Shown: in pieces, positions 25,475-32,011 of the stretch
Position numbering within the stretch: the stretch's first letter is position 1
How the letters are laid out: each line of letters starts with the position of its first letter
Source of the DNA: Nocardioides luteus
GTDB taxonomy: Bacteria > Actinomycetota > Actinomycetes > Propionibacteriales > Nocardioidaceae
Reading direction: 5' to 3'
Assembly (NCBI RefSeq): GCF_015752315.1
Contig: NZ_JADOVJ010000001.1
Location: 2,534,501-2,598,500, forward strand
DNA length: 64,000 nucleotides
Notes under the pieces: model-generated
The model's database searches: none
Seen by the model: only the letters and a program-made list of their open reading frames with translations
What the model was told of the DNA's origin: nothing
Made by a program: the position numbers and the translations under genes

Positions 25475-26056
25475 GTGTTCAATCGCAACTTCTACGCCGC
25501 CCAGGACGACCGACGGTTCGTCGTCGGCTATGCCCTCGACCTCGGTTTCCGGGTCTTCGACGCCTACTCGGCCCCTGGCCAGCCGCTGAGCGAGATCACC
25601 ACGACGGCCTCGGCCTCGCTGCTGGCGGCTCGGCCCGCGTTCAAGCTCTACGCCCCCAACACCGGCCCCGAGCCGGTGATCACCCGGGTCGAGCTGGACG
25701 AGTCCGAGTTCGGTCCGTCGGCCTATGAGTACCAGTGCAGCGGCTGGGGTCTGATCAGCCTCAACTTCGGTGGCGTGGTCGGTCTCGGCGGCCTCGGCTG
25801 GAGCACCCTGACCACCATGGCCGAGGCCCGCGCGACCCGCTGGCACGCCGTCGAGCCGATCGGTCCCGCTCCCTCGGAGTGGAACTGGCCCGCCGTGGAC
25901 GACGCTGCCGTCAAGATGTTCGAGGCGATCACCTCGATGTCCAGCACCGCCGTCGGCACCAGCCCGGTCCTGGCGGCTGCGGGACAGCTGATCAAGGACA
26001 AGGGTCTGCTCTACGAGTCCGGCGGCGGGCTGCACGCCCGGCCGGGCCTCGGCTGA
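25475..26056 (+). CDS. Hypothetical protein
   Basis: 193 aa if GTG 25475 is used (AGCGAGG lies 11 nt upstream); an in-frame ATG at 25385 is an alternative but gives an N-terminus without protein-like character. Begins VFNRNFYAAQDDRRFVVGYALDLGF and has a glycine-rich central part (GLISLNFGGVVGLGGLGWSTL). No domain recognised, no signal peptide. About 150 nt after kshB, so possibly read through from it. Confidence 0.6.
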   Translation: MFNRNFYAAQDDRRFVVGYALDLGFRVFDAYSAPGQPLSEITTTASASLLAARPAFKLYAPNTGPEPVITRVELDESEFGPSAYEYQCSGWGLISLNFGGVVGLGGLGWSTLTTMAEARATRWHAVEPIGPAPSEWNWPAVDDAAVKMFEAITSMSSTAVGTSPVLAAAGQLIKDKGLLYESGGGLHARPGLG

Positions 26057-26070
26057 CGCCTGCTCGGTTG

Positions 26071-26109
26071 TTGATACGCCGGGCGTATCAATGCCGGGCA
26101 TATCGATAC
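26071..26109. promoter_or_regulatory. Overlapping palindromes / 15-bp tandem repeat upstream of pcaD-like gene
   Basis: 26071-26091 is a perfect 10-bp inverted repeat (TTGATACGCC/GGCGTATCAA) around one base. It overlaps a tandem pair of 15-mers, 26078-26092 and 26093-26107, that differ at two positions, and a second imperfect palindrome bounded by GTATC (26085) and GATAC (26109). Probably two adjacent binding sites for one regulator, 94-132 bp upstream of the next gene. Confidence 0.55.
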
Positions 26110-26202
26110 TTCCCAACATCAGGTCGGCGCTCCTAGATTCTCGGGCATGGACGTCACCCGTGTAGCCAGCCGTGCCCCGGTCCGCCGCGAGCAGGTGGCG
26201 TC

Positions 26203-26970
26203 GTGAACGCGGTCGACGTGCACCATGTCGTCTCGGGCCGGACGGACGGTCCGGTGGTGGTGCTGTCCAACTCGCTGGGCGCCACCCACGCCATGTGGGA
26301 CGAGAACCTCGACGATCTCGAGCGGCACTTCCGTGTGGTGCGCTACGACACCCGCGGACACGGCGCGTCGCCCGTGCCCGCCGGCCCCTACTCGATCGAC
26401 GAGCTCGTCGACGACGTCGTCGCCCTCCTGGACCGCCTGGGTGTCGAGCGAGCCCATTTCGTCGGCCTCTCGCTCGGCGGCATGACCGGCATGCGGCTCG
26501 CCGCACGCAACCCCGACCGCGTCGACCGCCTCGTCCTCTTGTGCACCGGCGCGTACCTGGCTCCGTCCTCAGCCTGGCGCGACCGTGCGGCGACGGTCCG
26601 GACCGAGGGGGCCCAGGCCGTCGCCGAGGCGGTCGTCGCCCGCTGGTTCACCCCTGGCTTCCTCGAGACCAGCCCCGAGGTGAAGGCGTCCTGCGAGGCG
26701 ATGGTGGCCGAGACTCCCGCCGAGGGGTACGCCGGTTGCTGCGAGGTCATCGCCGCCATGGACCTGCGCGACGACCTGCCCGCGATCACCGCACCGACCC
26801 TGGCCATCGCCGGTGTCGATGACCCAGCCACGCCGCCTCCCCATCTGAAGGAGATCGCGAAGACGGTCGAGGACGGCCGGCTGCTGGTGGTCCCCGACTC
26901 GGCGCATCTGGCCAGCGCCGAGCGGCCCGAGACCATCACCCCCGCGATCATCGACCACCTCCAGGGTTAA
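26203..26970 (+). CDS. pcaD: Alpha/beta hydrolase, 3-oxoadipate enol-lactonase-like
   Basis: 255 aa. PcaD-type hydrolase: VVVLSNSLGATHAMWDENL, RYDTRGHGASP, nucleophile Ser in GLSLGGMTG, acid in AGVDDPATPP, and histidine in DSAHLAS. Length equals that of typical enol-lactonases, which convert 3-oxoadipate enol-lactone to 3-oxoadipate in the protocatechuate/catechol pathway. No other pca or cat gene is nearby, so a different lactone or ester substrate is possible. Start is GTG 26203 after GAGCAGG. Confidence 0.7.
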   Translation: MNAVDVHHVVSGRTDGPVVVLSNSLGATHAMWDENLDDLERHFRVVRYDTRGHGASPVPAGPYSIDELVDDVVALLDRLGVERAHFVGLSLGGMTGMRLAARNPDRVDRLVLLCTGAYLAPSSAWRDRAATVRTEGAQAVAEAVVARWFTPGFLETSPEVKASCEAMVAETPAEGYAGCCEVIAAMDLRDDLPAITAPTLAIAGVDDPATPPPHLKEIAKTVEDGRLLVVPDSAHLASAERPETITPAIIDHLQG

Positions 26971-27011
26971 CCGCGTGCGGGAGGGTGCGCGACCTGACTA
27001 GGTTCGGGTCG

Positions 27012-27755
27012 ATGCGAGAACCCGATGCCGCGTTCGCGGACCCCCGTCAGGCCGAGCTCTACGACGTCTTCGACAGCGACCGTTCCGATCTGGAGGTCTA
27101 TGTCGCGATCGCCCACGAGGTCGGCGCCCATCGTGTCGTCGACATCGGTTGCGGCACGGGCTCGCTCGCGGTTCGACTGGCCGAGGAGGGGTTCACCGTG
27201 GCCGGCGTCGATCCTGCCGCAGCGTCCCTGGACGTCGCCCGCACCAAGCCACGCGCCGACCGCGTGACCTGGATCAACGGCGACGCGACCGCGCTTGCCG
27301 ACCTTCCCGGTGACGCCGACCTGGCCGTGCTGACCGGCAACGTCGCCCAGGTCTTCGTCTCCGACCAGGACTGGTCCGTGACGCTCGCCGGCGTTCGCAG
27401 CGGTCTCCGCCCCGGTGGCTGGTTCGTCTTCGAGACCCGTCGCCCGGAGGCCCGAGCCTGGGAGGAGTGGGATCTCCCACCGACGACCGTCGACCTTCCG
27501 GACGGCCGCACCGCCGTCGTCACCCGCACGGTCACCGACGTCGACCTTCCGCTGGTCACCTTCCAGGGGTCGACCACCATCGGCGACGAGACCCTGACCT
27601 CGACCTCCACCCTCCGCTTCCGCGGCCGCGCCGAGATCGAGCGCGACCTCCTCGCTCACGGCTTCACCGTGAGCGAGGTACGCGACGCCCCGGATCGCCC
27701 GGGCAAGGAGGATGTCTTCCTCGCCCGATGCGGCGATCTCAGTGCTGCGGGGTGA
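27012..27755 (+). CDS. Class I SAM-dependent methyltransferase
   Basis: 247 aa. Motif I VVDIGCGTGSLAVRLA, motif II VAGVDPAAASLDVAR, INGDATAL and VRSGLRPGGWFVFETRRPEA. ATG 27012 is 7 nt after a TAGGTT hexamer with no ribosome site, so it is probably leaderless. Methyl acceptor unknown. Its last 17 bp overlap the end of the convergent SDR gene. Confidence 0.82.
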   Translation: MREPDAAFADPRQAELYDVFDSDRSDLEVYVAIAHEVGAHRVVDIGCGTGSLAVRLAEEGFTVAGVDPAAASLDVARTKPRADRVTWINGDATALADLPGDADLAVLTGNVAQVFVSDQDWSVTLAGVRSGLRPGGWFVFETRRPEARAWEEWDLPPTTVDLPDGRTAVVTRTVTDVDLPLVTFQGSTTIGDETLTSTSTLRFRGRAEIERDLLAHGFTVSEVRDAPDRPGKEDVFLARCGDLSAAG

Positions 27756-28455
27756 GCACGTCGAAGACGATCTCGTCCTCGGTCCCGGCAGCCAGCCGCC
27801 AGACGGCGTCGGCGACCTTGTCCGGGTCGAGGGTGGCGTAGGGGGCGGGGGTGCCGGGCTCGGTGAGCATCTGGTGGATGTCGCCGCGCTCGATGAGGCC
27901 GCCGACGACGAGCGAGCCGACGTGGATGCCGTCCTCGGCCACGGCTGCGGCGAGGGTGCGGGCGTAGGTCCGCAGTGCGCCCGAGGCGGGGGCGTATGGG
28001 CCGAGGAAGGGGAGCGGGACGAGCGCGCTGACCCCGGAGACGTACACCAGGGAGCCGCTGCCACGGGAGCGCATCGCGGGCAGGACGAGCGAGGCGACCT
28101 CGGCGGCGGGCTCGACGATCTCGGCGGTCGCGCGGCGGATCTCAGCGGGGCCGGTCTCGAGGATGCCGACCGTCGGTGCGCTCAGGTCGTGGGCGCCGGG
28201 GCCGTGGTAGACGACGTCGATCGGACCGAGCTCGGCGGTGATCTCGGCGAGGGCGCTGCTGATGCCACCGGGCTCTCGGAGGTCGGCGGCCACCGCGACG
28301 GCCGGCACTCCGCTGGCTGCCAGCGTCTCCAGGTAGCCCGGGTGGCGGTCCGCGCTGCGGGAGACCAGCCCGACGGCGTACCCCTCCTCGGCGAACCGCT
28401 GCGCCACCGACATCCCCAGGCCGGGGCCGGCGCCCAGGACCGCGATCGTGCTCAT
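27739..28455 (-). CDS. SDR-fold protein lacking the catalytic lysine
   Basis: 238 aa from ATG 28455, which has AGGGAG 6 nt upstream (28470 is the longer alternative). Rossmann motif VLGAGPGLGMSVAQRF, ADLREPGG and a Ser in VYVSGVSA; the active-site tyrosine is followed by APAS, so Y-x3-K is Y-x3-S. This suggests altered or lost dehydrogenase activity. Divergent from an HxlR regulator with a 9-bp palindrome between them, so it is probably that regulator's target. Confidence 0.78.
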   Translation of the reverse strand: MSTIAVLGAGPGLGMSVAQRFAEEGYAVGLVSRSADRHPGYLETLAASGVPAVAVAADLREPGGISSALAEITAELGPIDVVYHGPGAHDLSAPTVGILETGPAEIRRATAEIVEPAAEVASLVLPAMRSRGSGSLVYVSGVSALVPLPFLGPYAPASGALRTYARTLAAAVAEDGIHVGSLVVGGLIERGDIHQMLTEPGTPAPYATLDPDKVADAVWRLAAGTEDEIVFDVLTPQH

Positions 28456-28475
28456 CTTCTTCTCCCTCATGGATA

Positions 28476-28495
28476 GGTTGCTGATGTCAGCAACC
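28476..28495. promoter_or_regulatory. Palindromic operator between SDR and HxlR genes
   Basis: Perfect inverted repeat GGTTGCTGA/TCAGCAACC around TG, 20 bp after the SDR start codon region and 38 bp before the HxlR start. Size and position fit an HxlR-family binding site. Confidence 0.75.
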
Positions 28496-28533
28496 CTCGC
28501 CGTCCGGCGGCGCTCGCGGAAGAAGGCACTTCA

Positions 28534-28923
28534 ATGTCAGATGGGAACACCGATGTGCCCCGGCACATCGTGAGCGTGGCTCTCGGCCCCGGGCTGCCGG
28601 AGCTGGTCCCGGCCGGGGACTACGAGGCGTGTCCGGTGACGCAGACCCTGCAGATGCTCGGGGACAAGTGGACGCTGCTGGTGCTGGTGATGCTGGCCGA
28701 GCGCCCGCACCGCTACAACGAGCTGCGGCGCCGGGTCGAGGGGATCAGCCAGCGCATGCTCACCCGGACCCTGCGCACGCTGGAGGAGGACGGGATCGTG
28801 ACGCGTACGGTCTTCCCGACGATCCCGCCGGGCGTGGAGTACGCCCTCAGCGACCGCGGCCGGGACCTGCTGGTTCCGCTCGCCGGGCTCGCGGAGTGGG
28901 TGGTGAGCGGCCAGGCGGCCTGA
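28534..28923 (+). CDS. HxlR-family transcriptional regulator
   Basis: 129 aa winged-helix protein: CPVTQTLQMLGDKWTLLVLVMLAERPHRYNELRRRVEGISQRMLTRTLRTLEEDGIVTR, then the wing VEYALSDRGRDLL. The cysteine in the YEACPV segment is the position used by redox- or quinone-sensing HxlR proteins. Divergent from an SDR gene with a shared palindrome, so likely controls it and itself. Confidence 0.9.
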   Translation: MSDGNTDVPRHIVSVALGPGLPELVPAGDYEACPVTQTLQMLGDKWTLLVLVMLAERPHRYNELRRRVEGISQRMLTRTLRTLEEDGIVTRTVFPTIPPGVEYALSDRGRDLLVPLAGLAEWVVSGQAA

Positions 28924-28927
28924 CGCG

Positions 28928-29368
28928 TCAGAACCCGCGGGTCCAGAAGACCTCCTCGTGGAGGTGGCGGGAGCGCCAGCCGTCCGGCGTGCGCACGAAG
29001 CTGTGCCGGTAGCGGCCGCCGACCTCGACGACGCGCTCGCCGCCGGACCCGTCGGCGATCACCATCGGGTTGTCGAAGTACGCCACGACGTCCGCCCCCT
29101 CGTCGGTGAACGTGATCCCGACCTGGCCGATCGTGTGCAGCCGCTTGCTGGAGAACGCCGGCAGCATCTCGGCGAGCCATTTCTTGACGTCGGCGACCTC
29201 GCCGACGGTGCCGCCGGACTCGGAGTAGTCGATCGTGGCGTCAGCGGCGAACACCGTGTCGAGCGCGTCCCAGTCACCGTCGTCGACGGCCAGGGTGTAG
29301 CGGGTCAGCGCGTCGGTGATCTCGGCGCGGTCGATGAGCTCTTGAACGCCATCGATGTGCGTGGTCAT
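28928..29368 (-). CDS. SnoaL/NTF2-like protein (ketosteroid-isomerase fold)
   Basis: 146 aa. SnoaL-like domain: ELIDRAEITDALTRYTLAVDDGDWDALDTVFAADATIDYSESGG, then GRYRHSFVRTPDGWRSRHLHEEVFW. The fold is shared by delta5-3-ketosteroid isomerase, limonene-epoxide hydrolase and scytalone dehydratase; a specific activity cannot be assigned. GAAGGAG precedes the ATG. Downstream of, and same strand as, the deazaflavin reductase gene (12-nt gap), so probably cotranscribed and under operator 5. Confidence 0.82.
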   Translation of the reverse strand: MTTHIDGVQELIDRAEITDALTRYTLAVDDGDWDALDTVFAADATIDYSESGGTVGEVADVKKWLAEMLPAFSSKRLHTIGQVGITFTDEGADVVAYFDNPMVIADGSGGERVVEVGGRYRHSFVRTPDGWRSRHLHEEVFWTRGF

Positions 29369-29380
29369 GGCAGGTCTCCT

Positions 29381-29875
29381 TCAGCGAGGTGAGAGGACGA
29401 TGACCGGGATCTCCCGGTCGGTCCAGGTCTGGTAGGTCTCGAAGTCCGCGTACGTCCCCAGCAGCTGCGGCCACAGCGCGGCCCGCTCGGCGGGGTCGGC
29501 GACGCGGGCCCGGACGAGGCTGCGGCCGCTGCGGGGGAGGCGGACGGCGACGTCGGGCTGGGCGCGCAGGTTGGCGACCCACTGCGGATCCTTCGGCAGC
29601 CCGCCCTGGGAGCCGACGACGACCAGGTCGGGGCCGGACCGCATGAACAGCAGGGGAGTGCTGAAGGTGCGTCCCGACGTGCGGCCGATGTGCTCGAGGA
29701 GGAGCACCGGCGCGGGCTTGCGCCAGCCCGCCATCACCCGCCACCGACCGCCGACCCGGCCGTTGGTCAGCTTGAAGAGCGCCGCGTTGGTACGGGCGCC
29801 GTACTTGATGATCCTCGCCGTCAGCGGCGAGTCCAGGCCAGCAGGACGATCGAGAGAAGGAGACATGGCGAACAC
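29381..29875 (-). CDS. Deazaflavin (F420)-dependent nitroreductase-family protein
   Basis: 164 aa, Ddn-like split-barrel: LLLEHIGRTSGRTFSTPLLFMRSGPDLVVVGSQGGLPKDPQWVANLRAQPDVAVRL and ADFETYQTWTDREIPVIVL. Family members bind F420 and reduce quinones, nitro compounds or enones. No Shine-Dalgarno is seen before ATG 29866; the GTG at 29875 lies 9 nt after TAAGTT, so a leaderless GTG start is chosen. Shares KstR-type operator 5 with a divergent F420-type LLM gene, which points to an F420-linked steroid reduction. Confidence 0.82.
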   Translation of the reverse strand: MFAMSPSLDRPAGLDSPLTARIIKYGARTNAALFKLTNGRVGGRWRVMAGWRKPAPVLLLEHIGRTSGRTFSTPLLFMRSGPDLVVVGSQGGLPKDPQWVANLRAQPDVAVRLPRSGRSLVRARVADPAERAALWPQLLGTYADFETYQTWTDREIPVIVLSPR

Positions 29876-29888
29876 TCTGGCAGAAACT

Positions 29889-29902
29889 TAGAACACGTTC
29901 TA
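29889..29902. promoter_or_regulatory. KstR-type operator 5
   Basis: tagAACacGTTctA between divergent Ddn-like and LLM genes. Overlaps the start of the TAGTGT -10-like hexamer of the LLM gene (29901-29906) and the TAAGTT of the opposite gene. Confidence 0.85.
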
Positions 29903-29912
29903 GTGTTGGCCC

Positions 29913-30797
29913 ATGCGCTTCACCTATGCCGAGGCAATGACGCAGGCCGACTACTACGCACCGCTGGCTCAGGCGGCGGAGGCCGCCGGCTACACGAGCA
30001 TGACCGTGGCCGACAGCCTGATCTATCCCGAGGAGTCCGACTCCACCTATCCCTACACCGACACCGGCGACCGGGAGTTCCTGCAGGGCAAGGAGTTCAT
30101 CGAGGCGTTCATCCTGTGCGCCCACCTCTTCGCGGTCACCGAGACGCTACGCCTGACGCCGTTCGTGGTGAAGCTGCCGGTCCGCCCGCCCGTGCTGGCC
30201 GCCAAGCAGGCCTCGAGCCTCGCCTTCCTCTCCGGCAACCGGCTCGGCCTCGGCGTCGGCCTGTCCCCGTGGCCGGAGGACTTCGCCGCCCTCGGCGTCG
30301 ACTGGAAGCGGCGCGGGAAGCGGATGGACGAGTGCATGGACATCCTGCGAGGCCTCACCGACCCGAGCGGTGACTTCTTCGGCTACGACGGCGAGTTCTA
30401 CGAGTTCGCGCCGCTCCAGCAGCGTCCCGCGCCGACCGAGAAGATCCCGCTCCTCGTCGGTGGCCACGCCGACGCCGCGCTGCGCCGGGCGGTCCTCAAG
30501 GGCGACGGCTGGATGCACGCCGGTGGCGACGGCGAGGAGCTCGACCGCCTGCTGGTGCGCCTCGCCGAGATCCGGCGCGAGGAGGGTGACACCCGGGACG
30601 ACTTCGAGGTCCACGTGATCAGCTACGACGCGTACGACCTCGACGGGATCAAGCGGCTCGAGGACAAGGGCGTGACCGACTGCATCGTCGGCTTCCGCGA
30701 TCCCTACGTGAAGGGCGCCGACCCGGAGCCGCTGGAGAAGAAGATCAAGCACCTGGAGTGGTACGCGGAGAACATCATCGCGAAGGCGAACGGATGA
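29913..30797 (+). CDS. F420-dependent LLM-class oxidoreductase
   Basis: 294 aa luciferase-like barrel: RFTYAEAMTQADYYAPLAQAAEAAGYTSMTVADSL, LTPFVVKLPVRPPVLAAKQASSLAFLSGNRLGLGVGLSPW, IPLLVGGHADAALRRA and DGWMHAGG. Second LLM gene of the window with its own KstR-type box. ATG 29913 is 6 nt downstream of TAGTGT with no ribosome site, so probably leaderless. Coupled to the next gene by ATGA. Substrate unknown. Confidence 0.85.
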   Translation: MRFTYAEAMTQADYYAPLAQAAEAAGYTSMTVADSLIYPEESDSTYPYTDTGDREFLQGKEFIEAFILCAHLFAVTETLRLTPFVVKLPVRPPVLAAKQASSLAFLSGNRLGLGVGLSPWPEDFAALGVDWKRRGKRMDECMDILRGLTDPSGDFFGYDGEFYEFAPLQQRPAPTEKIPLLVGGHADAALRRAVLKGDGWMHAGGDGEELDRLLVRLAEIRREEGDTRDDFEVHVISYDAYDLDGIKRLEDKGVTDCIVGFRDPYVKGADPEPLEKKIKHLEWYAENIIAKANG

Positions 30798-31966
30798 CCT
30801 CGCCGGAGCCCAGCGCGGCGTACGGCCTGACCGAGCCGCTCCAGCGGGCGATCGCGGAGGCGGAGGAGCTGATCGCGAACGCGCCCTTCATCCGGACCGA
30901 GGCCGACCGGCTCGAGGGCTATGAGTACCTCTCCGGACGGATCCGGATGGCGATGCAGACGGCGTTCGACTACGACCTCGAGCAGCCGCTCTTCGTGAAT
31001 CCGACCCACCAGTTCTCCAAGCAGGGCCTGGACAACCCCGACGCCATCTACCTCAACGCCTACCTGCGAGAAGGCGTCGAGTACGTCGTCCGCGGCCGCC
31101 GTGGGACGAGCGCCGACCTCTCCTTCCAGGTGATGGGTGGCGCCTACACCGCGGATGCCGCCGCGACCAGCCTGATGGCCTTCGACGACCGCAAGCTCCA
31201 GCTCGACGACGACGGGTCCTTCGAGTTCACCTACACCGCCGAACCGGGCGCGAAGACCCTGATCGTGCGCGAGGTCTTCAACGACTGGGACACCGAGACC
31301 CGCGGCACCATCACCATCGAGCGTCCCGACACCCTCGGTCGGCCGCGCCGCCCGCTCACCCAGGAGCTGCTCCGGAAGAAGTACGAGGTCGCGGCGCGAT
31401 CGCTGACCGGCTCGATCCAGACCTGGTTCGCCTTCCCCCAGTTCTTCCAGTACAAGGAGCCGGTCAACACCCTCACCGTCCCGGCGCGCACGCCCGGCGG
31501 GCTGGAGTCGCAGTTCTCCTCGATCGGCCACTACGAGCTGGCCGAGGACGAGGCGCTCGTGGTCGAGGTGCCCCGGTGCGACGACTGTTCGTACCAGGGG
31601 TTCCAGATCGGGTCCGACTGGTACGCTTCGACCGACTACGAGACGCACCAGACCAGCCTCACCAAGGCCCAGGCGATCACCGATCCCGACGGCGTGATGC
31701 GCTTCGTGATCTCCGAGCGCCCACCCTTGGACGGCAAGCCGATCGCCAACTGGCTCGAGACCACCGGCCACCGCACCGGCTCGGTGATGCTCCGCTGGCA
31801 GCGGCTCGAGCGCGACCTCACCGCTGCCGACGGTCCGGTAGTTCACAAGGTGAGCCTCGGGGACGTACGTGACCTGCTCCCGCACACCGAGACCCTGAAC
31901 CCTGGGGGGTATGCGGAGAGGATCACCGCACGTCAGCGGGCGGTTGCGCGCCGGATGCTCAGCTGA
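30794..31966 (+). CDS. Conserved-looking protein of unknown function (DUF1214-like features)
   Basis: 390 aa from ATG 30794 (ATGA overlap with the LLM stop). No signal peptide or membrane segment. Central part is beta-rich (YVVRGRRGTSADLSFQVMGG; FEFTYTAEPGAKTLIVREVFNDW), the C-terminal half has VEVPRCDDCSYQGFQIGSDWY and SVMLRWQRLERDL. The layout recalls DUF1214 proteins, but I am not certain. Its position in a two-gene operon with an LLM enzyme under a KstR-type box suggests a role in steroid breakdown. Confidence 0.72.
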   Translation: MTSPEPSAAYGLTEPLQRAIAEAEELIANAPFIRTEADRLEGYEYLSGRIRMAMQTAFDYDLEQPLFVNPTHQFSKQGLDNPDAIYLNAYLREGVEYVVRGRRGTSADLSFQVMGGAYTADAAATSLMAFDDRKLQLDDDGSFEFTYTAEPGAKTLIVREVFNDWDTETRGTITIERPDTLGRPRRPLTQELLRKKYEVAARSLTGSIQTWFAFPQFFQYKEPVNTLTVPARTPGGLESQFSSIGHYELAEDEALVVEVPRCDDCSYQGFQIGSDWYASTDYETHQTSLTKAQAITDPDGVMRFVISERPPLDGKPIANWLETTGHRTGSVMLRWQRLERDLTAADGPVVHKVSLGDVRDLLPHTETLNPGGYAERITARQRAVARRMLS

Positions 31967-32011
31967 GGTAGGGCGCGACGCGAAGGCGTCGGACGCCTAT
32001 GCTTGCCGCCC

